A stretch of 64,000 bases of DNA from positions 156,644 to 220,643 of the forward strand of contig NZ_JAHXZN010000006.1 in the NCBI RefSeq assembly GCF_019429485.1, written 5' to 3'. Below, piece by piece: positions 28,923 to 38,476 of this stretch. The notes under the pieces are model-generated. The model was not told where the DNA came from and searched no databases. It saw only the letters and a program-made list of their open reading frames with translations. A program made the translations under genes and the position numbers. The number at the start of each line of letters is the position of its first letter. Positions within the stretch are counted from its first letter, which is position 1. Source of the DNA: Sphingomonas citri (GTDB lineage: Bacteria; Pseudomonadota; Alphaproteobacteria; Sphingomonadales; Sphingomonadaceae).

Positions 28923-29131
28923 CGACCGATCCTCCCCTTGCAGGGGAGGTGGCAGCCCGCAGGGCTGACGGAGGGGTGTCACCGCTGGTGAGTCCGGCGC
29001 CGCTCACCGGCCGGGTCACCCCTCCGTCAGTGCTGGCGCGCTGCCAGTGCGGGCGAGATGGTGTCCACCGGACACCATCTTGGCTTGCCGGGGGCAAGCC
29101 AAAGCCCGCACTCCCCTTGCAGGGGAGGATA
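28923..29131. repeat. Composite hairpin repeat, family D copy 2
   Basis: TCCTCCCCTTGCAGGGGAGG at the left end and CTCCCCTTGCAGGGGAGGA at the right. Between them lie a GCAGCCCGCAGGGCTG hairpin, GACGGAGGGGTGTCACC against GGTCACCCCTCCGTC, the perfect palindrome GATGGTGTCC-ACC-GGACACCATC split by a short loop, and TTGGCTTGCC-GGG-GGCAAGCCAA. It explains most of the 344-bp gap between the S9 peptidase and thiolase genes, which converge here. Confidence 0.7.
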
Positions 29132-29154
29132 TTCATTCAGCGACGCCAGCGACC

Positions 29155-30333
29155 TCACAGCACCTCGAACAGTCCCGCCGCGCCCATGCCGCCGCCGACG
29201 CACATCGTCACCACGACGTACTTGGCGCCGCGACACTTGCCCTCGATCAGCGCGTGGCCGGTCATGCGCGCGCCCGACATGCCATAGGGATGACCGATCG
29301 AGATCGCGCCGCCGTTGACGTTGAGCAGCTCGTTGGGGATGCCCAGTTTGTCGCGGCAGTAGAGCACCTGCACCGCGAACGCCTCGTTGAGCTCCCACAG
29401 GCCGATGTCGTCCATCGTCAGCCCGTTCTTCTCGAGCAGCTTGGGGATCGCATAGACCGGGCCGATCCCCATCTCGTCCGGCTTGGTGCCCGCCACCGCC
29501 ATGCCGACATAGCGGCCGAGCGGGGTGAGCCCGCGCCGCTCGGCGAGCCGCTCCTCCATCAGCACGCTGGCGGAGGCGCCGTCGGACAGCTGCGAGGCGT
29601 TGCCCGCGGTAACGTGTCGGTCCGGCCCGACCACTGGCTTGAGCGCGCGCAGCCCCTCGATCGTGGTGTCGGCGCGGTTGCCCTCGTCGCGCGACAGCGT
29701 CACCTCCTCGTGGCTGACCTCCTTGGTCTCCTTGTTCACATTGGCCTTGGTGGCGGTGACCGCGACGATCTCGTCGTCGAACCGGCCCGCCGCCTGCGCC
29801 GCCGCGGTGCGCTGCTGCGACTGGAGCCCGTACTGATCCTGCGCCTCGCGATCGATGCCGTAGCGGTCCGCGACGATCTCGGCGGTCTGGAGCATCGGCA
29901 TGTAGATGTCATTGTGCATCGCCAGCAGTTCCTTGTCGGGCGCGACGCGCATCTCGGGAGTCTGGACGAGGCTGATGCTCTCGACCCCGCCGCCGATCGT
30001 TACGTCCATCCCGTCGACGACGATCTGCTTGGCCGCGATCGCAATCGCCATCAGCCCGCTGGCGCATTGGCGGTCGACCGACATGCCGGGCACGCTGGTG
30101 GGCAGCCCGGCGCGCAGCAGGCTGGTGCGCGCGATGTTGCTCGCCTGATGCCCCTGCTGGAGCGCGGCGCCGAGGATCACGTCCTCTATCTCGGCGCGGT
30201 CGATTCCGGCGCGCTCGACCGCGGCGGCGATCGCGTGATGCGCGAGTGTGGGCGAGGGCGTGTTGTTGAACGCGCCGCGATAGGCACGGCCGATCGGCGT
30301 GCGGGCGGTGGAGACGATGACGGCGGAGCGCAT
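29155..30333 (-). CDS. Acetyl-CoA C-acyltransferase (thiolase)
   Basis: 392-residue type II-like thiolase. The nucleophilic cysteine is C90 (VDRQCASG), with [17 protein letters not shown] (His) and the C-terminal [10 protein letters not shown] (second Cys). Thiolases of this length either cleave 3-ketoacyl-CoA in beta-oxidation (FadA) or condense acetyl-CoA (PhaA); the sequence [17 protein letters not shown] is closer to FadA-type acyltransferases. It lies just downstream of a MaoC dehydratase on the same strand with a family A repeat between them. Confidence 0.9.
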   Translation of the reverse strand: MRSAVIVSTARTPIGRAYRGAFNNTPSPTLAHHAIAAAVERAGIDRAEIEDVILGAALQQGHQASNIARTSLLRAGLPTSVPGMSVDRQCASGLMAIAIAAKQIVVDGMDVTIGGGVESISLVQTPEMRVAPDKELLAMHNDIYMPMLQTAEIVADRYGIDREAQDQYGLQSQQRTAAAQAAGRFDDEIVAVTATKANVNKETKEVSHEEVTLSRDEGNRADTTIEGLRALKPVVGPDRHVTAGNASQLSDGASASVLMEERLAERRGLTPLGRYVGMAVAGTKPDEMGIGPVYAIPKLLEKNGLTMDDIGLWELNEAFAVQVLYCRDKLGIPNELLNVNGGAISIGHPYGMSGARMTGHALIEGKCRGAKYVVVTMCVGGGMGAAGLFEVL

Positions 30334-30398
30334 GGGCAGGGTCCTTTGGTGAGGGTCGGAGAGTGGGTGAGGTTCGAGGCAGCCGTTGCACTCACTGC

Positions 30399-30493
30399 CG
30401 TCATCCCGGACTTGGTCCGGGATCCACCCGTCCGCGCGCCAAACGGCGGATGAGTAAGCGGCACGGTGGATCCCGGACCAAGTCCGGGATGAC
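30399..30493. repeat. 95-bp paired-hairpin repeat, family A copy 5 (near-perfect arms)
   Basis: TCATCCCGGACTTGGTCCGG at the left is matched by CCGGACCAAGTCCGGGATGA at the right; the inner GATCCACC/GGTGGATC also match. Each arm folds as CCCGGAC-TTG-GTCCGGG. This is the cleanest copy in the window and sits between two same-strand genes. Confidence 0.85.
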
Positions 30494-30519
30494 GGAAGGG
30501 GAGAGGGGAGCGGCGCCCC

Positions 30520-30969
30520 TCACACGAACACCTGCGTGATCCACTCCGCCACCATCGCGGGCTTGTCGTGCCCCTCGATCTCGACCGTGGTGGCGGTGGT
30601 GTACTGATACACCCCGGGCCGCTTCGCGGCGAAGTCGGCCAGCACCGACCGCGCGCGGACCCGTGACCCGGACGGCACCGGCGCGAGAAAGCGCACCTTG
30701 TTGCCCCCGTAATTCACCCCCATCGTCACGCTCTCGAGCCGCGGCGCGTCGGGGGTGCGCGCCGCCAGCAGCGGCAGCAGCGACAGCGTCAGAAAACCAT
30801 GCGCGATCGTCCCGCCGAACGGCGTCGCGGCGGCGCGCTCGGGATCGACGTGGATGAACTGGTGGTCGCCGGTCGCCTCGGCGAAACGGTCGATCATCGC
30901 CTGGGTCACCTCGACCCAGTCGGAGACGCTCTCGCGCCCGACCGCCTGGCTCATCTCCTCGGCCGTCAC
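30520..30969 (-). CDS. MaoC-like (R)-hydratase
   Basis: 149-residue single hot-dog protein. The hydratase 2 motif is present as FAEATGDHQFIHVDPERAAATPFGGTIAHG, with the catalytic Asp and His in GDHQFIH. The family hydrates trans-2-enoyl-CoA to (R)-3-hydroxyacyl-CoA for beta-oxidation or polyhydroxyalkanoate supply. A GTG at 30969 with GGAGGGG six bases upstream is chosen; an ATG five codons later is possible but has no spaced ribosome site. It precedes the thiolase gene. Confidence 0.85.
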   Translation of the reverse strand: MTAEEMSQAVGRESVSDWVEVTQAMIDRFAEATGDHQFIHVDPERAAATPFGGTIAHGFLTLSLLPLLAARTPDAPRLESVTMGVNYGGNKVRFLAPVPSGSRVRARSVLADFAAKRPGVYQYTTATTVEIEGHDKPAMVAEWITQVFV

Positions 30970-31067
30970 CGCGATTCCCCTCCGCCATGCGACGCGCTAC
31001 AGCGCGCGCATCTGTCTAGGCGCGGCGCCGCCGTGCCCGCAAGACACAACGAACCGAAAGCACGAAG

Positions 31068-34037
31068 ATGGCCGCTGCCGTACCGTCATCCACTCTCGCC
31101 CAGCTCCGCGCGCTCCATCGCGCGAGCGAACCCGATGTTCTAAAGCCGCTGCTGGAGCGCGCCGCGGCGGGCGCCGATTCGCGCGCCCGCATCGTCGACA
31201 CCGCCTCGGGGCTGCTCGCCGACCTCCGCGCGGCGCAGGCGCGCGGCTGGGTCAACCAGTTCCTCCAGGAATATCGCCTCAACTCGTCCGAGGGCGTCGC
31301 GCTGCTCAGCCTCGCCGAGGCGTTCCTGCGCGTGCCCGACCCCGAGACCGCCGACCTGCTGATCGCGGACAAGCTCGGCGACGCCGACTGGCGCGCGCAC
31401 GCCGGCCAGTCCAACTCGCGGCTGGTCAACACCGCCACCTGGGGTCTGGTGGTCGGCCGCGCGCTGGTGGGCGAGGGCGAGACCGGGCCGCTCAAGCGGC
31501 TGCTGAGCCGCGCCGGCGAGCCGTTCGTGCGCCAGGCGGTAGGCGCGGCGATGCGGATGATGGGCGAGATCTTCGTGATGGGGCGCACCATCGACGAGGC
31601 GATGAGGCGGATGCGCCGCCCCGAGCATCGCGGCTTCACCGCCAGCTTCGACATGCTGGGCGAGGCGGCGCGCACCAGCGCCGACGCCGAGCGCTACTTC
31701 CAAGCCTATGTCGACGCGATCGACGCGGTCGGCAGTGACCCCAAGGCGGGCCACTCGGTCTCGGTCAAGCTCTCCGCGCTCCACCCGCGCTACGAAGTGG
31801 CGCGCTGGGACGAGTGCGTGCCTGCGCTGACCGAGATGCTGGAGGCGCTCGCGCTCCAGGCGGCGGCGCGTGGCATCGCGCTCACCGTCGACGCCGAGGA
31901 GAGCGAGCGGCTCGAGATGAGCCTCGACATCATCGGCGCGGTCGCCGCTCTCCCGCAGCTGCGCGACTGGGACGGGTTCGGCATGGCGGTGCAGGCCTAT
32001 GGCAAGCGCGCGCGCCCGGTGGTGGCCTGGGCCGACTCGCTCGGCCGGTTGATGAACGTCCGGCTCGTGAAGGGCGCCTATTGGGACAGCGAGATCAAGC
32101 GCACCCAGGTCGAGGGGCTCGACGATTACCCGCTGTTCACGCGCAAGGCCGCGACCGACGTGAGTTACCTCGCGGTGGCGCGCGACATGCTCGACGCGCG
32201 CTACATCCGCCCCGCCTTCGCCAGCCACAACGCGCTGACGGTGGCGACGATCGTCGAATGGGCGGGCAACGGCCGCGACTTCGAGTTCCAGCGCCTCCAC
32301 GGCATGGGCGACGGCCTGTACGAGCGGCTGGTGCGCGACCAGGGCTACCATTGCCGCATCTACGCGCCGGTCGGCGGCCACCGCGACCTGCTCGCCTATC
32401 TCGTCCGGCGGCTGCTCGAGAACGGCGCCAACTCCAGCTTCGTCCACCAGCTCGCCGACGCAAGGCTGAGCGAGGCCGACATCCTCGCCGATCCCGTCGC
32501 CAAGATCGAGTCGGCCGGCGGCACGCGCCACCCCAGCATCCCGCTGCCGGCCGAGCTGTTCGGCGCCGAGCGGCGCAACTCGCGCGGGCTCGACCTGGGC
32601 GACCGCGTCGTGCTGGAGGACACGCGCGCCGCGGTGAACCGGCCGATGACCGAGCCGGCGCCCGCGCCGACCGTCGACGTCGCCGCCGCGGTGGCGCGGG
32701 CGCGCGCGGCCTTCCCGGCGTGGCAGACGACTTCGGTCGAGGGGCGCGCCGCCTGCCTCGACCGGCTCGCCGACCTGCTCGAGCGCGACCGCGACCGGCT
32801 GATGGCGATCTGCGTGCAGGAGGCATTCAAGACCATCCCCGACGCGATCGGCGAGGTGCGCGAGGCCGCCGATTTCTGCCGCTATTATGCGGCGCGGGCG
32901 CGTGCGACGCTGGGCTCGGTCGAGCTGCCCGGGCCGACCGGCGAGCGCAACACGCTCCACCTCGAGGGGCGCGGCGTGTGGGCGACGATCGCGCCGTGGA
33001 ATTTCCCGCTCGCGATCTTCCTCGGCCAGACCGTTGCCGCGCTGGTGACGGGGAACACCGTGGTCGCCAAGCCCGCGCCGCAGACGCCGCGCATTGCCGC
33101 CGCGGCGGTGGCGCTGGCGCATGAGGCGGGCGTACCGCGCGACGCGCTCGTGCTGGTGCCGGGCGGACCCGAGGTGGGCGCCGCGCTGGTGGGTGACGCG
33201 CGCGTCCAGGGCGTCGCCTTCACCGGCTCGACCGCGACCGCGCGGTCGATCGCGCGCGCGCTGCTGGCGGACGACGACCGCCCGATCGTGCCGCTGATCG
33301 CCGAGACCGGCGGGATCAACGCGATGATCGTCGACTCGACCGCTCTGCCCGAGCAGGTGGTGGCGGACGTCGTCACCAGCGCGTTCCGCTCGGCCGGGCA
33401 GCGCTGCTCGGCGCTGCGGCTGCTGCTGGTGCAGGAGGACATCGCCGAGGGGCTGATCGAGATGCTCGCTGGCGCGATGGACCTGCTGACGCTCGGCGAG
33501 GCGGGCGACCCGCGCACCGACGTTGGCCCGGTGATCGACCGCGCCGCCTATGACCGGCTGATGGCCTATCGCGAACAGGCGCGCGCGCGCTGGGTGAAGA
33601 CGGTGGCGGCGCCAGCGGAGGGGCTGTTCGTGCCGCCGACGCTGATCCGGCTCGACTCGGTCGAGGCGCTCGACCGCGAGTGGTTCGGGCCGCTGCTCCA
33701 CGTCGCGACGTGGAAGGCGGGCGCGCTGGAGGAGACGATCGCGCGGGTCAACGCCAAGGGCTATGGGCTGACGATGGGCCTGCACAGCCGCATCGCGCGC
33801 GCGGCCGAGGTGACCGAGGCGGCGGCGGCGGTGGGCAACCTCTATATCAATCGCTCGATGATCGGCGCGGTGGTGGGGTCGCAGCCGTTCGGCGGCGAGG
33901 GGCTGTCGGGGACGGGGCCCAAGGCGGGTGGGCCGCTGTACCTCTACCGCTTCTGCGCCGAGCGGGCGGTGTCGGTCGACACCACCAGCGCGGGCGGCAA
34001 TGCGACGCTGCTGAGCCTGGAGGAGGGCGGGATCTGA
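31068..34037 (+). CDS. putA: Bifunctional proline dehydrogenase / L-glutamate-gamma-semialdehyde dehydrogenase
   Basis: 989 residues. Oxidises proline to glutamate with channelled P5C. The FAD-dependent proline dehydrogenase barrel spans about 120-440 (EYRLNSSEGVALLSLAEAFLRVPD, RLVKGAYWDSEIK, NALTVATI). The NAD-dependent aldehyde dehydrogenase spans about 500-960 (IAPWNFPLAIF, ETGGINAMIVD, catalytic C780 in SAGQRCSAL). The N-terminus has only a short arm and no ribbon-helix-helix, so this PutA is not its own repressor; there is no C-terminal beta-flap extension either. An Lrp-type regulator is usual for such PutAs but none is adjacent. Confidence 0.95.
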   Translation: MAAAVPSSTLAQLRALHRASEPDVLKPLLERAAAGADSRARIVDTASGLLADLRAAQARGWVNQFLQEYRLNSSEGVALLSLAEAFLRVPDPETADLLIADKLGDADWRAHAGQSNSRLVNTATWGLVVGRALVGEGETGPLKRLLSRAGEPFVRQAVGAAMRMMGEIFVMGRTIDEAMRRMRRPEHRGFTASFDMLGEAARTSADAERYFQAYVDAIDAVGSDPKAGHSVSVKLSALHPRYEVARWDECVPALTEMLEALALQAAARGIALTVDAEESERLEMSLDIIGAVAALPQLRDWDGFGMAVQAYGKRARPVVAWADSLGRLMNVRLVKGAYWDSEIKRTQVEGLDDYPLFTRKAATDVSYLAVARDMLDARYIRPAFASHNALTVATIVEWAGNGRDFEFQRLHGMGDGLYERLVRDQGYHCRIYAPVGGHRDLLAYLVRRLLENGANSSFVHQLADARLSEADILADPVAKIESAGGTRHPSIPLPAELFGAERRNSRGLDLGDRVVLEDTRAAVNRPMTEPAPAPTVDVAAAVARARAAFPAWQTTSVEGRAACLDRLADLLERDRDRLMAICVQEAFKTIPDAIGEVREAADFCRYYAARARATLGSVELPGPTGERNTLHLEGRGVWATIAPWNFPLAIFLGQTVAALVTGNTVVAKPAPQTPRIAAAAVALAHEAGVPRDALVLVPGGPEVGAALVGDARVQGVAFTGSTATARSIARALLADDDRPIVPLIAETGGINAMIVDSTALPEQVVADVVTSAFRSAGQRCSALRLLLVQEDIAEGLIEMLAGAMDLLTLGEAGDPRTDVGPVIDRAAYDRLMAYREQARARWVKTVAAPAEGLFVPPTLIRLDSVEALDREWFGPLLHVATWKAGALEETIARVNAKGYGLTMGLHSRIARAAEVTEAAAAVGNLYINRSMIGAVVGSQPFGGEGLSGTGPKAGGPLYLYRFCAERAVSVDTTSAGGNATLLSLEEGGI

Positions 34038-34093
34038 GCAAGCGACCCCGCCGGGGCAGCATCGGAGTGCGACAGCGCGCCTACCCGAGATGA

Positions 34094-34195
34094 CCCCTCC
34101 CCGCAGGGGAGGGGTTGGGGTGTGGCCTTTTCACGGGCGACACGCTCGTGGAACCCCCTATCCCCGGCCCCTCCTCTAAAGGGGAGGGGAGAGGC
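34094..34195. repeat. Hairpin repeat, family D copy 3
   Basis: CCCCTCCCCGCAGGGGAGGGG hairpin near 34094-34114 and CCCCTCCTCTAAAGGGGAGGGG near 34169-34190, separated by a variable core. It lies between the convergent putA and glycine-zipper genes, where it may end both transcripts. Confidence 0.6.
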
Positions 34196-34230
34196 GAAAG
34201 GTGTCGATTCAGCGAAGCAGCACCCTCACC

Positions 34231-34617
34231 TCAGCGGCACTTCACCTTGCCACGATCGATCGAGCGGCCGAGAAGCGCGCCGCCGCCCGCGCCCAGCAGC
34301 GTGCCGAGCGTGCCACCGCCGACCAGGTTACCCAGCACGCCGCCGCCGACGCCGCCGATCACCAGACCCGTCGTGCCATCGTTGCGCTTGCAATAAGCGC
34401 GACCGTCACGCCCGCGGTAGATCTGGTCGTCGCGCCCGAGCGCCCGCTCGCGCCGGCTGCTGCCGCGGCGATAGTCGCGCGACGGATCCCAGTTCTGGTC
34501 GTCACCATGCCAGCGATAGTCGCGATTGCGGTCGCTGCGCTGCGCCTGCGCGGCGGGGGCGAGCATCGGGGTGGTGGCGGTGGCGAGCGCCAGCGCGGCG
34601 AGCAGGGCCTTGTTCAT
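34231..34617 (-). CDS. Exported glycine-zipper 2TM-domain protein
   Basis: 128 residues: signal peptide (1-25, ending AQAQ), a basic and aspartate-rich middle (26-80, several DR/RD pairs), and a glycine-zipper membrane segment (about 82-118) with repeated GGxxxG spacing in GGVGGGVLGNLVGGGTLGTL. Such proteins (Rick_17kDa/RcnB-like neighbours) insert in the outer or inner membrane and are often envelope-stress related, but function is not known. Cysteines at the YCKRN and VKCR ends could form one disulfide. Confidence 0.8.
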   Translation of the reverse strand: MNKALLAALALATATTPMLAPAAQAQRSDRNRDYRWHGDDQNWDPSRDYRRGSSRRERALGRDDQIYRGRDGRAYCKRNDGTTGLVIGGVGGGVLGNLVGGGTLGTLLGAGGGALLGRSIDRGKVKCR

Positions 34618-34675
34618 GGCATGTGTCTCCTTCTGCCGCCCACGAACGTCGCAGGCGGCGAGGAGTTCACTTTGA

Positions 34676-35956
34676 TCAAGCCGGTACCGTTTCGTGTCGG
34701 GGCAGCGGCGACATCGTGCCGTCGGGCACGAGCAAGTTCTCGCGCTTGGCGACGATCAGCGGCACCAGCAGCTGCCCTGCGACGTTCACCGCGGTGCGGC
34801 CCATGTCGATGATCGGGTCGACGGCGAGCAGCAGCCCGGCGCCCTCCAGCGGCAACCCCAGCGTGGTGAGCGTCAACGTCAGCATCACCAATGCGCCGGT
34901 CAGCCCCGCGGTCGCGGCCGACCCGATCACCGAGACCAGCGCGACCAGCACATAGTCCGAGGCGTGCAGCGCGATGCCGTAATATTGCGCGACGAACAGC
35001 GCCGCCACCGCGGGGTAGACTGCCGCGCAGCCGTCCATCTTGGTGGTCGCGGCGAAGGGGACGGCGAAGGCGGCATAGTCGCGCGGCACGCCGGCGCGCT
35101 CGGCCGCCTCCTCGGTGACGGGCAGAGTCGCGATCGACGAACGCGACACGAAGCCGAGCTGGATCGCGGGCCAGGCGGTGGCGAAGAAGCGCGCTACGGA
35201 CAGCCGGTTGAGCGCGAGCAGCGCGGGGTAGACGAGGAACAACACCAGCGCGAGCCCGAGATACACCGCCCCGGCGAAGCTGCCGAGCGCCGCGAGCGAG
35301 GACCAGCCGTAGCGCACGATCGCGGTACCGATCAGTCCGGCGGTACCGATCGGGGTCAGCTTCACCACCCAGCGCAGCAGCCGGCGGAAGATCGCGAGCA
35401 GCGAGGCGTTCGCGGCGAGGAAGGCGCTCCCCGCCTCGCCGACGTTGACCGCCGCCGCGCCGACCGCGATGGCGACGACGATCAGCTGGAGGACGTTGAA
35501 CCCGAGCTTGGTCGTGGCGCCGCCGTCGGCGAGCTTGGTGCTCGCCTCGATCCCGAGGAAATTGCCGGGGATCAGCCCGCGCAGGAAGTCGAGCCACGAG
35601 CCAGTGGTGGCGGGCAGCGCGGCGGCGGACGGATCGACTCCACTGCGCACGCCCGGCTCGAGCAATGTGCCGAGCGTGAGCCCGATCGTTACCGCGATCA
35701 GCGCGGTGACCGCGAACCACAGCAGCGTCTGCCCGGCAAGCCGGGCGGCATTGCCGAGGTCGCGCAATGCCGCGATCGAGGCGACGATGGCGGTGAACAC
35801 GAGCGGCACGACCAAAGCCTTGAGCAGCTGGACGAAGCTGTCGCCGGTGAGGCGCAGCGCCTCCGCCAGCGCGGGCAGATCGCGCGCCGCGAAGCCGAGC
35901 GCGACGCCGATCGCCATGCCGGCGAACACCTGCGCGGTGAAGGAGGGAGTCTTCAT
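34676..35956 (-). CDS. Dicarboxylate/amino acid:cation symporter (DAACS family)
   Basis: 426-residue elevator transporter of the GltP/DctA family, with about eight membrane helices plus two hairpins. HP1 has the serine-rich turn (GFVSRSSIATLPVT), TM7 carries ATTKMDG in place of the common NMDGT region, and HP2 is followed by VDPIIDMGRTAVNVAG. These motifs bind the substrate carboxylate and cation. Substrate is a dicarboxylate or acidic/neutral amino acid. The ATG at 35956 is chosen at the first hydrophobic helix; the upstream in-frame stretch is unsupported. Confidence 0.9.
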   Translation of the reverse strand: MKTPSFTAQVFAGMAIGVALGFAARDLPALAEALRLTGDSFVQLLKALVVPLVFTAIVASIAALRDLGNAARLAGQTLLWFAVTALIAVTIGLTLGTLLEPGVRSGVDPSAAALPATTGSWLDFLRGLIPGNFLGIEASTKLADGGATTKLGFNVLQLIVVAIAVGAAAVNVGEAGSAFLAANASLLAIFRRLLRWVVKLTPIGTAGLIGTAIVRYGWSSLAALGSFAGAVYLGLALVLFLVYPALLALNRLSVARFFATAWPAIQLGFVSRSSIATLPVTEEAAERAGVPRDYAAFAVPFAATTKMDGCAAVYPAVAALFVAQYYGIALHASDYVLVALVSVIGSAATAGLTGALVMLTLTLTTLGLPLEGAGLLLAVDPIIDMGRTAVNVAGQLLVPLIVAKRENLLVPDGTMSPLPRHETVPA

Positions 35957-36094
35957 CGCGCCGAGGTGCGATCGCTGACCGCGCTTCGCCAGCAACTTTC
36001 CGTTTCAATCGGGCGAGCGGGGCTTGGGCGCGCTGCGCCGCACCCAAGAAAATGCTGCGTGGCACCCAGGCCGTCGGTCTGTTAGCCCCTCGGC

Positions 36095-38362
36095 ATGCCC
36101 GTCTCTGCCGCCCGCTCCGCCCGCGAGATCCTGGTCAACCTGCACGATGTGATGGCGGCTCGGTCGAACGCGCAGGCCAAGCTCAACTCGGTGGTGGAGA
36201 TCATCGGCGAGGCGCTGGATAGCGAAGTGTGCTCGATCTACCTGCTACGCGAGGGCGTGCTGGAGCTGTTCGCCACGCGCGGTCTCGCGCCCGAGGCGGT
36301 GCACGTCACCAAGCTGGCGCTGGGCGAGGGCCTCGTCGGCACGATCGCCAAGAACAACGAGGTGCTCAACCTCGACGAGGCGGCCAGCCACCCCGACTTC
36401 GCCTACAAGCCCGAGACCGGCGAGGATCGCTACCACAGCTTCGCCGGCGTCCCGATCATCCGCCGCGAGCGCGCGGTCGGCGTGCTCGCGGTGCAGCACG
36501 CCGATCCGCGCAAGTACGAGGACGTCGAGATCGAGGCGCTGCAGACGGTGGCGATGGTGCTGTCCGAGCTGATCGCCAACGCCGGGCTGATCGACCAGGG
36601 CGGCCCGAGCGACCGCCCGCAGTCGACCGGGTCGACGCGGATCGGCGGGCAGAAACTGGTCGACGGCATGGCGGTGGGCTGCGCGGTGTTCCACCAGCCG
36701 CGCATCCATATCGAGCATACCGTCGCGGAGGATACCGAGGCCGAGCGCCACCGCGTCTATGCCGCGTTCGACAAGATGCGCGAGCAGATCGACCGCATCG
36801 CGCGCGAGGCCGAGTTCGGCGTCGGCGACGAGCATCAGGAGGTCATCGAGACCTACAAGATGTTCGCCTATGACGAGGGCTGGGCACGCCGCATCAACGA
36901 GGCGATCGACAGCGGGCTCACCGCCGAGGCGGCGATCGAGCGGGTGCAGCAGCGTACCCGCCAGCGCATGCGCGAGATCGACGATCCGCTGCTCGCCGAT
37001 CGCATGCACGACCTGGAGGACCTGTCCAACCGGCTGCTGCGCATCGTGTCGGGGCAGATGGGGACCGCGGCGCAGCTCGGATTGCGGCAGGACACGATCC
37101 TGATCGCCCGCAATCTAGGGCCGGCCGAGCTGCTCGAATATGATCGGCGCCGGCTCAAGGGCGTGGTGCTGGAAGAGGGCTCGCTCACCGCGCACGTCAC
37201 GATCGTGGCGCGTGCGATGGGGGTGCCCGTGCTCGGGCGCGTGCGCGACGTCCGCCGGCTGATCGCCGAGGGCGACGCGCTGCTGCTCGACGTCACCGAG
37301 GGCACGCTGACGGTGCGACCGACCGCGGCGATGGAGGAGGCTTTCGAGGCCAAGGTTGCGGCGCGGCAGAAGCGCAAGGCCGCCTATGCCGCGCTGCGCG
37401 ACCTCGCGCCCGAGACGCGTGATGGCCACCGCGTGACCGTGATGGTCAACGCCGGGCTGCGCGACGACGTCGCTGTGCTCGACCTCACCGGCGCGGACGG
37501 GATCGGTCTGTTCCGCACCGAGTTCCAGTTCCTCGTCTCGGCGACGCTGCCGCAGCGCGAGCGCCAGCAGCGGCTGTACCGCGAGGTGCTCGACGCCTCG
37601 GGATCGCGCCCGGTGATCTTCCGCACCGTCGATATCGGCGGCGACAAGGCTTTGCCCTATCTGACCCACACCGGCGAGGAGGAGAATCCGGCGATGGGCT
37701 GGCGCGCGCTGCGGCTCGCGCTGGAGCGCGACGGGCTGATGAAGGCGCAGGCGCGCGCGCTGCTGGAGGCGGGCGCGGGGCGCACCCTCAACGTGATGTT
37801 CCCGATGGTGTCCGAGCCGTGGGAGTTCGACGAGGCCAAGGCGCTGTTCGAGGCGCAGCGCGCCTTCCTTCACCAGCGCAACAAGCGCCTGCCGCTGGAG
37901 GTGCGCTACGGTGCGATGCTGGAGGTGCCCGCGCTCGCCTATCAGCTCGACGTGCTGCTGCCCAACATCGACTTCCTCTCGATCGGCACCAACGACCTCA
38001 CCCAGTTCCTCTTCGCCGCCGACCGCGCCAATCCCAAGCTGGCGGACCGCTACGACTGGCTGTCGGGTTCTATCCTGCGCTTCCTGCGCCGCGTGATCGT
38101 GCCCGCGCGCGAGGCCGGGGTGCCGGTGGCGGTGTGCGGCGAGATGGGCGGGCGGCCGCTGGAGGCGATGGCGCTGATCGGGATCGGGCTCGACCGGCTA
38201 TCGATCACGCCGGCGGCGGTGGGGCCGGTGAAGGCGATGATCCGCACGCTCGATCGCGCCGCGCTGACCGCTTTCATGGACGAGCTGCTGGTCCGCCCGC
38301 CGCGCGACATGCGCGGCGCGCTCGCCGCCTGGGCGACCGAGCGCGGGGTCGAGCTGGCGTGA
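36095..38362 (+). CDS. ptsP: Phosphoenolpyruvate-protein phosphotransferase PtsP (EI-Ntr)
   Basis: 755 residues: N-terminal GAF domain (about 20-165), then the EI N-domain with the phosphohistidine in SLTAHVTIVARAMG (H367), and the PEP-binding C-domain with GIGLFRTEFQFL, RTVDIGGDKALPYL, the NDLTQFLFAADRAN stretch and the catalytic cysteine in VAVCGEMGG. It starts the nitrogen PTS relay (EI-Ntr to NPr to EIIA-Ntr). In alphaproteobacteria the GAF domain senses glutamine, which inhibits autophosphorylation. It is monocistronic by spacing. Confidence 0.95.
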   Translation: MPVSAARSAREILVNLHDVMAARSNAQAKLNSVVEIIGEALDSEVCSIYLLREGVLELFATRGLAPEAVHVTKLALGEGLVGTIAKNNEVLNLDEAASHPDFAYKPETGEDRYHSFAGVPIIRRERAVGVLAVQHADPRKYEDVEIEALQTVAMVLSELIANAGLIDQGGPSDRPQSTGSTRIGGQKLVDGMAVGCAVFHQPRIHIEHTVAEDTEAERHRVYAAFDKMREQIDRIAREAEFGVGDEHQEVIETYKMFAYDEGWARRINEAIDSGLTAEAAIERVQQRTRQRMREIDDPLLADRMHDLEDLSNRLLRIVSGQMGTAAQLGLRQDTILIARNLGPAELLEYDRRRLKGVVLEEGSLTAHVTIVARAMGVPVLGRVRDVRRLIAEGDALLLDVTEGTLTVRPTAAMEEAFEAKVAARQKRKAAYAALRDLAPETRDGHRVTVMVNAGLRDDVAVLDLTGADGIGLFRTEFQFLVSATLPQRERQQRLYREVLDASGSRPVIFRTVDIGGDKALPYLTHTGEEENPAMGWRALRLALERDGLMKAQARALLEAGAGRTLNVMFPMVSEPWEFDEAKALFEAQRAFLHQRNKRLPLEVRYGAMLEVPALAYQLDVLLPNIDFLSIGTNDLTQFLFAADRANPKLADRYDWLSGSILRFLRRVIVPAREAGVPVAVCGEMGGRPLEAMALIGIGLDRLSITPAAVGPVKAMIRTLDRAALTAFMDELLVRPPRDMRGALAAWATERGVELA

Positions 38363-38402
38363 GGTCGCGACGAACCGAGTCGGATCGGGTGAAGCCCCTC
38401 TG

Positions 38403-38432
38403 TTGACACTGTTGCTCGTGTTTGAAACACGA
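38403..38432 (+). promoter_or_regulatory. Candidate promoter/operator of the RodZ-like gene
   Basis: A perfect TTGACA (38403-38408) is followed by the palindrome TCGTGTTT-G-AAACACGA (38416-38432), which covers the expected -10 position. No good -10 hexamer is seen. The palindrome is too short-looped to be a terminator and looks like a dimer binding site. Confidence 0.4.
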
Positions 38433-38476
38433 ACGCACGCCCGCATGAACGCTGTGGGCGTGGGGCGGAGAGAAGA

